A DNA stretch of 64,000 bases. Source: Variovorax sp. PBS-H4 (lineage in GTDB: Bacteria; Pseudomonadota; Gammaproteobacteria; Burkholderiales; Burkholderiaceae_C). Shown here in pieces: positions 1 through 7,671 of the stretch (position 1 is the first letter of the stretch; the number at the start of each line of letters is the position of its first letter). The notes under the pieces were generated by a model. It was not told the origin of the DNA and searched no databases. It worked only from the letters and a program-made list of their open reading frames with translations. The stretch lies in assembly GCF_901827205.1 (NCBI RefSeq), contig NZ_LR594675.1, positions 2,914,001 through 2,978,000 on the forward strand, in the 5' to 3' direction. The translations under genes and the position numbers were made by a program.

Positions 1-52
1 CCACGCTTCCGGTGTCCGACGATTCGCATCTCTGGGCGACGTTGTGCTGCCC

Positions 53-80
53 GGAACTCGGCCTTCGTTGCTGTTACCCA
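53..80 (+). promoter_or_regulatory. HrpL-like ECF sigma promoter (effector box 1)
   Basis: GGAAC lies at 53-57 and TTACCCA at 74-80, separated by 16 bases. The start codon of the chaperone-like gene follows 35 bases later. The same GGAAC-N16-TTAC-N2-A arrangement precedes the other two effector-like loci, at 21353 and 29213. It resembles the hrp box (GGAACC-N15/16-CCACNNA) of HrpL-type ECF sigma factors with a changed -10 element. Bases 1-115 otherwise show no gene I can support. Confidence 0.7.
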
Positions 81-115
81 GTTGTGGCGCAGTTTAAAGA
101 AGGCTCAGCTATCCA

Positions 116-613
116 ATGACGAGAGAAGAACTATGTGCTTGTGTTGAAGCCGCCGCGGGACGATTGCCGTTCGTGCGCCAAGTCCACATTGGCGATGGCG
201 TGAGATTGGCATTCGAAGATGGCAGGGAGTTAGTCACTTTGCTGTTGCCGGATCACGGTCTCGTGCGCATCTATGGGGACTGTGTCGCTCGGGTCGACGA
301 AACCCATGAAGAGACTGAATGCGGCGACGAGGACGAATTCTTTGTCGCGGCAGAAGACGAAGGCGAGTTCGTCGAACTTCGCACCGACGATGACGGCCAA
401 TGGTCCATCTACTGCGCGGAGGATGAAGCTGCTTTCACATTGCTGCTGGATCTTCCCGAGGCTGGGTTTGATCAGGCGCGGTGCGACGAGCTCCTGGAGC
501 GGTTCATCGGCGAACTCGCGTTCTGGACGGAGATCTTTGACAAATTCGCGCGTCCCTCGCCGCAGCGCGCTCGGCATTCCAAGGATGGCTACCGCCTAGC
601 TGCTTTGATCTGA
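116..613 (+). CDS. Probable type III secretion chaperone-like protein
   Basis: This 165-aa, strongly acidic protein has size and charge typical of class I type III secretion chaperones, which are small dimers that hold the N-terminus of a cognate effector in the cytoplasm. It starts with ATG preceded by AGAAGG about 12 bases upstream. Residues 60-100 are very rich in Glu and Asp. A C-terminal helix around residues 120-145 (LLERFIGELAFWTEIF) resembles the last helix of CesT/Tir chaperones, which often ends in an aromatic pair. It ends 15 bases before the large gene at 629, the usual chaperone-effector arrangement, and has effector box 1 upstream. Sequence similarity to CesT is weaker than for the gene at 29295, so the call rests largely on context. 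Confidence 0.55.
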   Translation: MTREELCACVEAAAGRLPFVRQVHIGDGVRLAFEDGRELVTLLLPDHGLVRIYGDCVARVDETHEETECGDEDEFFVAAEDEGEFVELRTDDDGQWSIYCAEDEAAFTLLLDLPEAGFDQARCDELLERFIGELAFWTEIFDKFARPSPQRARHSKDGYRLAALI

Positions 614-628
614 ATCACGAGAATTGAA

Positions 629-3193
629 ATGAGACCAACCACCACGCCCACCCCCACCCCCATCCCCACCCTCAAGAGGACACAACATTCACTCAATTTG
701 AAGCGGGACCCTTCGAAGTCGGACGCCGGCAATGCGACGCCGAGCACAGCTAGGCGCCCGATCCCGCAGAAGGGCGCACCGCCTGTGCCGCGACGGTTCG
801 AAATCGTCGAGGTTCCGGGAGAGACCGATGCGGCGTTGATTCTTGACGATCGGGACCTCGGCGATCTGATATGCGGTTTGAAGCTGCCCGGTGTCACATC
901 CAGGACGCACCTTCTCCGCGGGCCCAAGGATAAGCTGCAGCCAGCACTGGATTTTGCGAATCTGTTCACCAGCGTGAAAGGCCAACTGTCCTTACACGTG
1001 TTCCAAGACGCGGAAAAAGCGCTTGTCGAGATCTGTGAAGTTCTGGCAATGAGCGGTGACTTGAAGCTGTCGGGCAACAACATGGTGTCTGGCTCCGGCC
1101 ATCTGGTAACTATGCTTGCATTTGAGTTGGAGGAACTCGCTCGGAAAGGAAATTCCGAAGCCGCGTTCGCGCTGTTCAGCCGATGTTCGGCCCACACTCA
1201 AGTCGCAATTCTTGCCACTCCGACAGGTCTAGCCTTCGGGCAAGCAATCGAGCGTAGTGTTTCGCTGAGTAGAAGCTTCGCGAGAATGCTGGCGGATGAG
1301 GCTCGTTTCATAGTAAAGCGAGGCGACTCGCAGTTCCTCAAGAAATTTCTTACGGTCTGTCCTTTATTCGCGCGGGATCGAGTCCTGAAGTTGATCGCTT
1401 CCTCTCAATCTGCTGATAGGGTGGAGCTGCTTTGCATCGCCGATAGCGATCTGACGGACGTCTTGCTGGGAATGCTCCCGTTGAACCAGAACCTTCCGCT
1501 CGATCCGGCAGGTTTGCTGCGGTCTCGGCTCACCAAACTGCCGCGGCGCTCCTTGTCGAGCCCGAACGGCAGCAAGCCGCCCAAGGTTGGTGACCTGCAG
1601 AGCTACGCGACACTCAAGAAGGGTGGATGGCTGACGACCACCGGCTCCGCCACCCTGCATCTCGACAATGTGCCTACGAAGTGGGACATACCAGTCAAAG
1701 ATGTCATTGAGATCATGGTGATGGAGTCTCCGGACAGTGCGATGCACCTCGCGCTCGATCTTTTTGCGGGTTTTGCGGGGCCCGTCAAACGCAGTGCGCA
1801 TACCAACTGGACCGCCCCGCACGCCATTCAGGCGTGGTATGCACTTCAGACGTATGCCGTTCAGCTCGCCGCAGAGAACGATCCGATTGCGGCTCTTGCG
1901 AAGGAGGTCAGCGACAAGTTCCGCAAGCGGCTTGTGGCAGCCTTGGCCGGCCTGAATTCCACGGAGCGCGCCAACGCATTCACGGAATGGCTCGCCGTGC
2001 TGGACGGCCCCGAACTGGCTGCCTGTAGAGAGCTCCAGCTTGCACCGGACGCGCAGCTCGATAACGATCTGCGCCGATGGATCAGCGACCGTCTCGCGGC
2101 CGCGTTCAGCGCGGGTTCCGGCGACGCCGCGAGGGCCGCCCTGCGTCGTTGCGGCGTTTTAGGTGTGGCGTTGGTTCCGGGGGACCGTAAGGCCGAGAAC
2201 TTCATTGGGGCAATGCTGAGTTCTGTAGTCAATGACCAGTCCAGCCGGACCCAGGATGACGACATGCTCCGCGCATTCCTCGCGATGCTCGAGGAAGCCG
2301 ATCCGCAGATCTTCGCGAATCTTGCGCTCGCCAATGCTACGGCCGACTTGGCTGCAACGGGCGGCGGCCTTATCGTGCAGATTCACCCTGGCGACCTGGG
2401 GGATGTCGTACCAGGGCCGCTGGCTGAGAAGATCCGGTCCTTGATGCGGGAGTGGTTGTCGGCAAAGTATTCGGGACCGCTTTCCCTGGATCCCTATGCT
2501 CTGGCGCTGAATCAATTAATCCCGCAGGCGTCACAGCCGGTGCCGGGGGCGAGCTCGTTCAACTACCTGCAGGCCATGGCGCGAACGATGTTGCCCGATC
2601 CATCTGTACAAGGAGGATGGGTCGCGCCATTGCGGGATGGCGCCTCTAAGCTGGCCGGAGCTGGTGCGAGCTCCCCGAAGGCCGCTGAATACTTGCAGCA
2701 GATTGCGAACGCCCTGGCATCCGCGCCACCCGGCTACTCTCCCTTCCCGGAGGTGAGGCAAGACGTAAGCGCGCATCTTCTTGCGCTCGTCGAGGCGAGC
2801 AATTGGCAGGCGCTGAGTGACTGTTGCAATGCCTTCGGGAATGGGAATGAAAATGGCCAGATCTTCCTGGCGGAGTTGCTCGGCGGACTCGCTTCGACCG
2901 CTTGGGGGAAGAACAATTTTGCGCAGTCGGCAAATGTGCTTGCCAGCTTTCTGAACAGCGGTCCGATATTGGCGACGGCGATGCAGCAGTTCACCGCTTC
3001 CACGCAGGGTATTCTTGAAGCACTCCAGTTGGGGATTCTGTGGCACACGCACAATTCGCTGTTCAACCCTGCAGGCATACAAGCGCGCGTTGAATGGGTG
3101 AACGAAGCCTTGGATCTCGTCACACGCAATGTGGCGAGTGCCCAAATGACGCGCAGGGCGGAGGTGCTCGGGAGGTTGGCCAAGAGGCAATAG
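629..3193 (+). CDS. Putative type III secreted effector, 854 aa
   Basis: I do not recognise an enzymatic family. The N-terminus (MRPTTTPTPTPIPTLKRT) and the first 60 residues are rich in Thr, Ser, Pro and Lys/Arg and look disordered, as expected for a type III secretion signal and chaperone-binding segment. A short PPVPRR stretch follows near residue 53. From about residue 70 on the protein is mostly predicted alpha-helix, with no signal peptide, membrane segment or recognisable catalytic motif. It follows the acidic chaperone-like gene by 15 bases in the same transcription unit. Base composition is somewhat less GC-rich than the flanking cydAB genes. Neighbouring minus-strand genes converge on it. 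A role as translocated effector is inferred from chaperone, promoter box and N-terminus; a large cytoplasmic protein of other function remains possible. Confidence 0.55.
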   Translation: MRPTTTPTPTPIPTLKRTQHSLNLKRDPSKSDAGNATPSTARRPIPQKGAPPVPRRFEIVEVPGETDAALILDDRDLGDLICGLKLPGVTSRTHLLRGPKDKLQPALDFANLFTSVKGQLSLHVFQDAEKALVEICEVLAMSGDLKLSGNNMVSGSGHLVTMLAFELEELARKGNSEAAFALFSRCSAHTQVAILATPTGLAFGQAIERSVSLSRSFARMLADEARFIVKRGDSQFLKKFLTVCPLFARDRVLKLIASSQSADRVELLCIADSDLTDVLLGMLPLNQNLPLDPAGLLRSRLTKLPRRSLSSPNGSKPPKVGDLQSYATLKKGGWLTTTGSATLHLDNVPTKWDIPVKDVIEIMVMESPDSAMHLALDLFAGFAGPVKRSAHTNWTAPHAIQAWYALQTYAVQLAAENDPIAALAKEVSDKFRKRLVAALAGLNSTERANAFTEWLAVLDGPELAACRELQLAPDAQLDNDLRRWISDRLAAAFSAGSGDAARAALRRCGVLGVALVPGDRKAENFIGAMLSSVVNDQSSRTQDDDMLRAFLAMLEEADPQIFANLALANATADLAATGGGLIVQIHPGDLGDVVPGPLAEKIRSLMREWLSAKYSGPLSLDPYALALNQLIPQASQPVPGASSFNYLQAMARTMLPDPSVQGGWVAPLRDGASKLAGAGASSPKAAEYLQQIANALASAPPGYSPFPEVRQDVSAHLLALVEASNWQALSDCCNAFGNGNENGQIFLAELLGGLASTAWGKNNFAQSANVLASFLNSGPILATAMQQFTASTQGILEALQLGILWHTHNSLFNPAGIQARVEWVNEALDLVTRNVASAQMTRRAEVLGRLAKRQ

Positions 3194-3247
3194 CATCCGG
3201 GCACCCGTCCTGGCCCCGCAATCACCCGGTTGGGTCGCGAGGCCTGG

Positions 3248-4354
3248 TTAGCTTTCGGCGGCCAGCGCCTGCGCATAGTGCGCGGAGAACTGCTGCGCCA
3301 CCGAGTCCCAGTCGTAGCGCTTTGCCTTGCGCTGCGCGGCCTCCGACATCGCGGCGCAGCGCGTGGCGTCCAGACCGGTGAGCTCCCGAACCGTGGCCAT
3401 GTCGACCGCACTTCGTTCGAAGCCGAGGAAGAAGCCATTGACGCCGCGCTCGACGAAGCCGTTGATCGGCGCGATGTCGCGGCACAGCACGATCTTCCCC
3501 GCCGCCATGGCCTCGAGAATGCCGACGCCGAAGCCCTCGTACTCGCTGCCGGTGACGAAGACGGTGCGCTGCTGCAGCTCGTGCATCAGCGCGGCATCCT
3601 CGATGTAGGGGTGCAGCCGGACCGACCTGTCGAGCTTCAGCGCGCGGATCTGGTCCTGCAGCGATTCGCGCAGGTTGTCGAAGTCCGGCCCTGCAATCAG
3701 CAGGTCGATCGCGATGCCCTGGTCGCGGGCCATGGCGACCGTGTCGATCACCGCGTCGATGCGCTTGTTGCGCGACCAGCGGCCCCAGTAGATCCATTTC
3801 GACGCATCGGGCGCGCCGGTCAGCAGGCCCTGCTGGAACTTGGCATAGGCGATGCCGTTTTCGCACTTCTCGACGCGGTCCGAGAACTGGCTGAAGTACG
3901 CCGTGTCCGACTCGCTGGTCGCCAGGATCTTGCGGTAGTGCCGCAGCAGCGAGCGCATCAGCAGGCGCTCGTGCAGCCACTTGATCGACCGGTGCCGCGT
4001 CGTGTGGCGGAAGCCGCCGTGCGTGCTCAGCACGGCCGGGATGTGGCGGCACTGCAGCAGCACATTGCCGGTGAGCATCATCAGTTGCGGGTCGTGCACG
4101 TGCAGCAGATCGTAGCCCGCGGCCAGGCGGCCGAAGTCGCGCGCATAGCCGGCGAGCCGGTTGCCGGCCACGGGCACGCGGTAGACCTTCAGGCCGTCCA
4201 GCTCGTCCACGGAGGGTTGCGCGAGCTTGGGCGACACATGGGCCACGTCGACCTGCACGCCAGGGCCCGAGGTGCGCACGGCCAGCTCGCGGACCACCGA
4301 CTCGATGCCGCCCACCTGCGGAAAGTAGGTCGGCGTGATGGAAAGAACTTTCAA
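3248..4354 (-). CDS. GT4-type glycosyltransferase
   Basis: This 368-aa GT-B fold glycosyltransferase of family 4 would transfer a sugar from a nucleotide-sugar donor to an envelope or exopolysaccharide acceptor on the cytoplasmic side. The N-terminal Rossmann half begins MKVLSITPTYFPQVGGIE, with the glycine-rich PxxGGIE loop. The C-terminal donor-binding half contains YWGRWSRNKR and the E-X7-E element in EYEGFGVGILEAMAAGK. The length is normal for the family. Acceptor and sugar cannot be told from sequence. The gene stands alone, 51 bases beyond cydB on the same strand and convergent with the effector gene at 629. Confidence 0.8.
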   Translation of the reverse strand: MKVLSITPTYFPQVGGIESVVRELAVRTSGPGVQVDVAHVSPKLAQPSVDELDGLKVYRVPVAGNRLAGYARDFGRLAAGYDLLHVHDPQLMMLTGNVLLQCRHIPAVLSTHGGFRHTTRHRSIKWLHERLLMRSLLRHYRKILATSESDTAYFSQFSDRVEKCENGIAYAKFQQGLLTGAPDASKWIYWGRWSRNKRIDAVIDTVAMARDQGIAIDLLIAGPDFDNLRESLQDQIRALKLDRSVRLHPYIEDAALMHELQQRTVFVTGSEYEGFGVGILEAMAAGKIVLCRDIAPINGFVERGVNGFFLGFERSAVDMATVRELTGLDATRCAAMSEAAQRKAKRYDWDSVAQQFSAHYAQALAAES

Positions 4355-4405
4355 TGTCGCTCCCGAATGCTGCTTCGGCCGATCGTATCAGCGGCCCGCG
4401 TCCCG

Positions 4406-5452
4406 TCAGTGCCCGGAGGAAGCGACCGGACCGGGGCCGGCCGTCGTGCCATAGCTCAGCGCCTGCGCGCGGCCCCAGAACACGCGGTACATGAAGATCG
4501 TGTAGATGATGATGGCGGGCAGGGTGATCGCCACGCCGATCCCGATCACGACCAGCGCTTCGGTGGCGCTCGCGGCCTGCCAGACGGTCAGGCGGTCCAG
4601 CACCACGTAGGGATAGATGCTGTAGGCGAGCCCGAGGAAGGCCATCAGGAAGATCAGCACCGTGCCGGCGAACACTACCCATCCATAGCCGGCCGCGACA
4701 ACCCTGGGCTTGGAGATGACCTGCAGGATCGCGAAAAAGGCTACGCCGCAGGCCAGCGGAATGGGCAGCAGGCCCAGCAGTTGCGGCAGGCTGAACCACT
4801 TGTCGAACACGGTCGGGCTGACGATGGGCGTCGCGACGGAGATGCCGACCAAGGCAACCCCCATCGGCCACAGCACGGCGCGGGCCCACCGCACCGCCTT
4901 CTGTTTCAGCGAGTCGCCGGTCTTCATGATCAGCCAGCCGGCACCCAGCATGGCGTAGGCGGTCGGCAGCGTCAGCGCGATGCCCAGGCTGAAAGCCAGC
5001 GACAGGCCGCTGCTGCTGAACCCGGTCAGATAGCTGCCGAGCATCCAGCCCTGCGCCATGGCAGCCAGCAGGGAGCCGATGGAAAAGGCGTTGTTCCAGG
5101 CCCGCTTGTGTTCGTCCCGCGCCTTGACGCGAAAGTCGAAGGACACGCCTCGCAGCGTGAGGCCCACCAGCATCAGCGTGACGGGCAGGTAGAGCGCGCT
5201 CAGCACCACGCCGTGCGCCAGCGGAAAGCAGATCAGCAGCACACCGATGCCGAGCACCAGCCAGGTCTCGTTCGCGTCCCAGAAGGGGCCGATGCTCGAC
5301 ACCATCACGTCCTTCTCGGCATCGGTCGCGAAAGGCAGCAGGATCCCGACGCCCAGGTCGTAGCCGTCGAGCACGACGTAGATCATGAGCGCCAGCCCCA
5401 TCACCCCCATGAAGACGAGGGGCAGTATGGTGGCCCAGTTCAGTGTGTTCAT
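4406..5452 (-). CDS. cydB: Cytochrome bd-type quinol oxidase subunit II
   Basis: CydB/CioB, the second subunit of a bd-type quinol oxidase, is an inner-membrane protein that supports the haem-bearing subunit I in reducing oxygen to water with quinol. This 348-aa protein shows the expected run of about eight to nine hydrophobic helices. It carries the conserved N-terminal GYDLGVGILLPF and FWDANETWLVLGIG segments. It begins one base after the stop of cydA on the minus strand, so the two are surely co-translated. Together with the regulator upstream it forms a three-gene operon. Confidence 0.93.
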   Translation of the reverse strand: MNTLNWATILPLVFMGVMGLALMIYVVLDGYDLGVGILLPFATDAEKDVMVSSIGPFWDANETWLVLGIGVLLICFPLAHGVVLSALYLPVTLMLVGLTLRGVSFDFRVKARDEHKRAWNNAFSIGSLLAAMAQGWMLGSYLTGFSSSGLSLAFSLGIALTLPTAYAMLGAGWLIMKTGDSLKQKAVRWARAVLWPMGVALVGISVATPIVSPTVFDKWFSLPQLLGLLPIPLACGVAFFAILQVISKPRVVAAGYGWVVFAGTVLIFLMAFLGLAYSIYPYVVLDRLTVWQAASATEALVVIGIGVAITLPAIIIYTIFMYRVFWGRAQALSYGTTAGPGPVASSGH

Positions 5453-5453
5453 G

Positions 5454-6845
5454 TCAGCCTTCCAGCGCGGCGGAGCCGGCTCGGGTGGTCACGGGCAAAG
5501 GCGCTTCGGGTGCTGGCGCCGCGGGGTGTTCGGCCATGTACTTGAGCACCGCCACATAGGAGAGGAGCAGGACCACGTAGAGCAGCAGCCAGGCAGCAAG
5601 CGTGCTTGCCACCAGGGCCGGTGGATGCACTGCCACCACATCGGCGGTGCGAAGCAGCCCGTAGACGATGAAGGGCTGCCGGCCGATTTCCGTCACATAC
5701 CAGCCGGCCAGCGTCGCAACCCAGCCGGAGAAGGTCATGGCGGCGAGCGTCCACAGCAGCGGGCGCGGCTCCGGCGCCATGGCCCCGTCTCGCCTGCGGC
5801 GCAGCAGCTTCCACGCGGCCCACCAGGAAACGATGAGCATCAGCACGCCCATGCCCACCATCACGCGGAAGCTCCAGAACACCGGCGCCACGGGAGGATG
5901 GGCGTTCGGAAATTCATCGAGGCCCTTGATCTCGGCGTCGATGTCGTGTGCGAGGATCAGGCTGGCGAGCTTGGGCACCTGGATGGCGTAGTCGGTGCGG
6001 CCTTCCTTTTCATTGGGCCAGCCGAACAGCGTCAGCGGTGCGCTCTTCTCGGTGTGCCAGACGCCCTCGATCGCGGCGATCTTCGCGGGCTGGTGGTGCA
6101 GCGTGTTCAGGCCGTGCAGGTCACCCATGAAGATCTGCAGCGGAATCGCGATGGCAGCCAGGCCGACGCCGGCGCGCAGGGCCTTGCGGGTGCCCGCGTG
6201 CGGCGTGCCGCGCAGCAGTTGCCAGGCACTCAGGCCGGCGATGAGGAACGACACCGTGAGCGCGGAGGCCAGCAGCTTGTGCCCAAGGCGATAGGGGAAG
6301 GAGGGGCTGAAGATCACGTCCCACCAGCTCAGCACGTGGAAGCGGCCGTCGACGATCTCGTAGCCGCTGGGCGTCTGCATCCACGAGTTGAGCGCCAGGA
6401 TCCAGAAGGCAGACAGCGTGGTGCCGCCCGCCACCATGAGGCTGGCGACGAGGTGGACGCGCTGCGACACCCGGTCACGGCCGAACAGCATGATGCCGAG
6501 GAAGGTTGCCTCCAGGAAGAAGGCGGTGAGCACCTCGTAGCCCAGCAGCGGGCCGGCGATGTTGCCGGCCTTCTCCATGTAGCCGGGCCAGTTGGTGCCG
6601 AACTGGAAGCTCATCGTGATGCCGGAAACCACCCCGAGCGCGAAGCTCAGCGCGAACACCTTGGTCCAGAAGTAGTAGGCCGCTTCCCAATGCGCGGCAT
6701 CGGGCGTGCCCTTGGTGGCGATAGTCCTCAGCCTGAAGAACACCAGCACCCAGCAGAGTGCGATGTTGATGGTGGGGAACAGGATGTGGAAGCTGATGTT
6801 GGCCGCGAACTGGATGCGCGACAGGAGCAGGGTGTCGAATTCCAT
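5454..6845 (-). CDS. cydA: Cytochrome bd-type quinol oxidase subunit I (CioA-like)
   Basis: Subunit I carries haems b558, b595 and d and the quinol site. The 463-aa sequence has the axial histidine near residue 20 (SFHILFP), the second conserved histidine in FPYRLGHKLLAS, and the GWYVTEIGRQPF signature of the family. The periplasmic Q-loop is short, as in cyanide-insensitive (CioA) oxidases rather than E. coli CydA. Such enzymes give high-affinity or sulfide/cyanide/NO-tolerant respiration. It lies four bases downstream of the GbsR/MarR-like regulator gene, pointing to local control. Confidence 0.93.
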   Translation of the reverse strand: MEFDTLLLSRIQFAANISFHILFPTINIALCWVLVFFRLRTIATKGTPDAAHWEAAYYFWTKVFALSFALGVVSGITMSFQFGTNWPGYMEKAGNIAGPLLGYEVLTAFFLEATFLGIMLFGRDRVSQRVHLVASLMVAGGTTLSAFWILALNSWMQTPSGYEIVDGRFHVLSWWDVIFSPSFPYRLGHKLLASALTVSFLIAGLSAWQLLRGTPHAGTRKALRAGVGLAAIAIPLQIFMGDLHGLNTLHHQPAKIAAIEGVWHTEKSAPLTLFGWPNEKEGRTDYAIQVPKLASLILAHDIDAEIKGLDEFPNAHPPVAPVFWSFRVMVGMGVLMLIVSWWAAWKLLRRRRDGAMAPEPRPLLWTLAAMTFSGWVATLAGWYVTEIGRQPFIVYGLLRTADVVAVHPPALVASTLAAWLLLYVVLLLSYVAVLKYMAEHPAAPAPEAPLPVTTRAGSAALEG

Positions 6846-6849
6846 GGGT

Positions 6850-7461
6850 TCAGTCCTTCTTGTTCGCGAGCCTGGCCGGCTTCGGGGTCGCCGCCGGGGG
6901 ACGTGCCGTCCGGCCCGTGAGGCGATCCTTGAATTCGAGCACCCTGGTCACCTTGGCGCCCATGCCCATCAGCTGCATCGCGGTTTCGGGCGCCAGCTTC
7001 TGGACATCGTCGAACCAGGTCATGAGCCGGTCGATCAGCTCGTGCATCTGCCGCATGCGTGCCTGGGCATGGCGCTCCGCGTCGCTTGAGGGCGTCTCGA
7101 GCAGCGCGCTGCGCAGCATCGAGAGCGTCGGCTCGATTTCGCGCCGGCGGCGCTCCTCGGCCAGCACGCGGAAGATCTCCCAGACATCCTGCGGCGCCTC
7201 GAAGTACTCGCGGCGATCGCCGGGCAGATGGCGAAGGCGCACCAGCCGCCAGGCTTGCAGTTCCTTCAGTCCCATGCTTACGTTGGAGCGCGAGAACTCG
7301 AGCAGCTCGGCAATCTCGTCGGCATTCAGCGCGCGCTCGGAAATGAAGATCAGCGCATAGATCTGCCCGACCGTGCGATTGATGCCCCAGCGGCTTCCCA
7401 TCTCGCCGAAGTGGGCGACGAAGCGTTGATTGAGGGCAGGGAGGCGGGTGCTGTCGGCCAT
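6850..7461 (-). CDS. GbsR/MarR-type transcriptional regulator of the cyd operon
   Basis: This 203-aa winged-helix protein of the GbsR/MarR type starts at the ATG giving MADSTRLPALNQRF. A longer open frame upstream on this strand is the shadow of the phytochrome gene. The HTH is visible at residues 40-75 (ALNADEIAELLEFSRSNVSM), followed by a wing (RLRHLPGDRREYF) and a C-terminal dimerisation helix region. It is the first gene of the operon with cydA and cydB. Overlapping inverted repeats lie 16 to 42 bases upstream of its start, so autoregulation is likely. The signal it senses cannot be read from the sequence. Confidence 0.85.
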   Translation of the reverse strand: MADSTRLPALNQRFVAHFGEMGSRWGINRTVGQIYALIFISERALNADEIAELLEFSRSNVSMGLKELQAWRLVRLRHLPGDRREYFEAPQDVWEIFRVLAEERRRREIEPTLSMLRSALLETPSSDAERHAQARMRQMHELIDRLMTWFDDVQKLAPETAMQLMGMGAKVTRVLEFKDRLTGRTARPPAATPKPARLANKKD

Positions 7462-7476
7462 GCCGCCATTCTCGTC

Positions 7477-7503
7477 TGAAATTGCTGTAATTTCACGAAT
7501 TAC
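7477..7503. promoter_or_regulatory. Overlapping palindromic operator upstream of the regulator-cydAB operon
   Basis: Two perfect inverted repeats overlap here: TGAAATT-N5-AATTTCA at 7477-7495 and GTAATT-N5-AATTAC at 7487-7503. They are AT-rich within a GC-rich intergenic region and sit just upstream of the winged-helix regulator start at 7461. This placement fits a dimeric MarR/GbsR-type repressor acting on its own operon, and perhaps on the divergent phytochrome operon. Bases 7504-7671 hold nothing else I recognise. Confidence 0.55.
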
Positions 7504-7671
7504 TGAAAATTGAAACAGTTGAACGTTCCCGGGGCAGCCGGTGGCGGGGCCGAGCGGCGCGGGTTGACTCGGCGAAATCCCATCCAAGGCCGGGGCATCG
7601 ACTTGCAGAGCACGTAGGCGACGGCTCACGCGCGCGCCGGCCCGGTGCAGCGCAAAATCTGCCGCCTTTCC

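Noticed and set aside
1313..1337. GTAA-N16-GTTCC, the effector box on the minus strand, inside the 854-aa gene
   Set aside because: The position matching the conserved final A of the -10 is T, it lies within coding sequence, and no gene follows on the minus strand.
3230..6920. Long plus-strand open frames across the glycosyltransferase and cydAB
   Set aside because: Their translations are Arg/Gln/His-rich shadows without family motifs, opposite clearly recognised genes.
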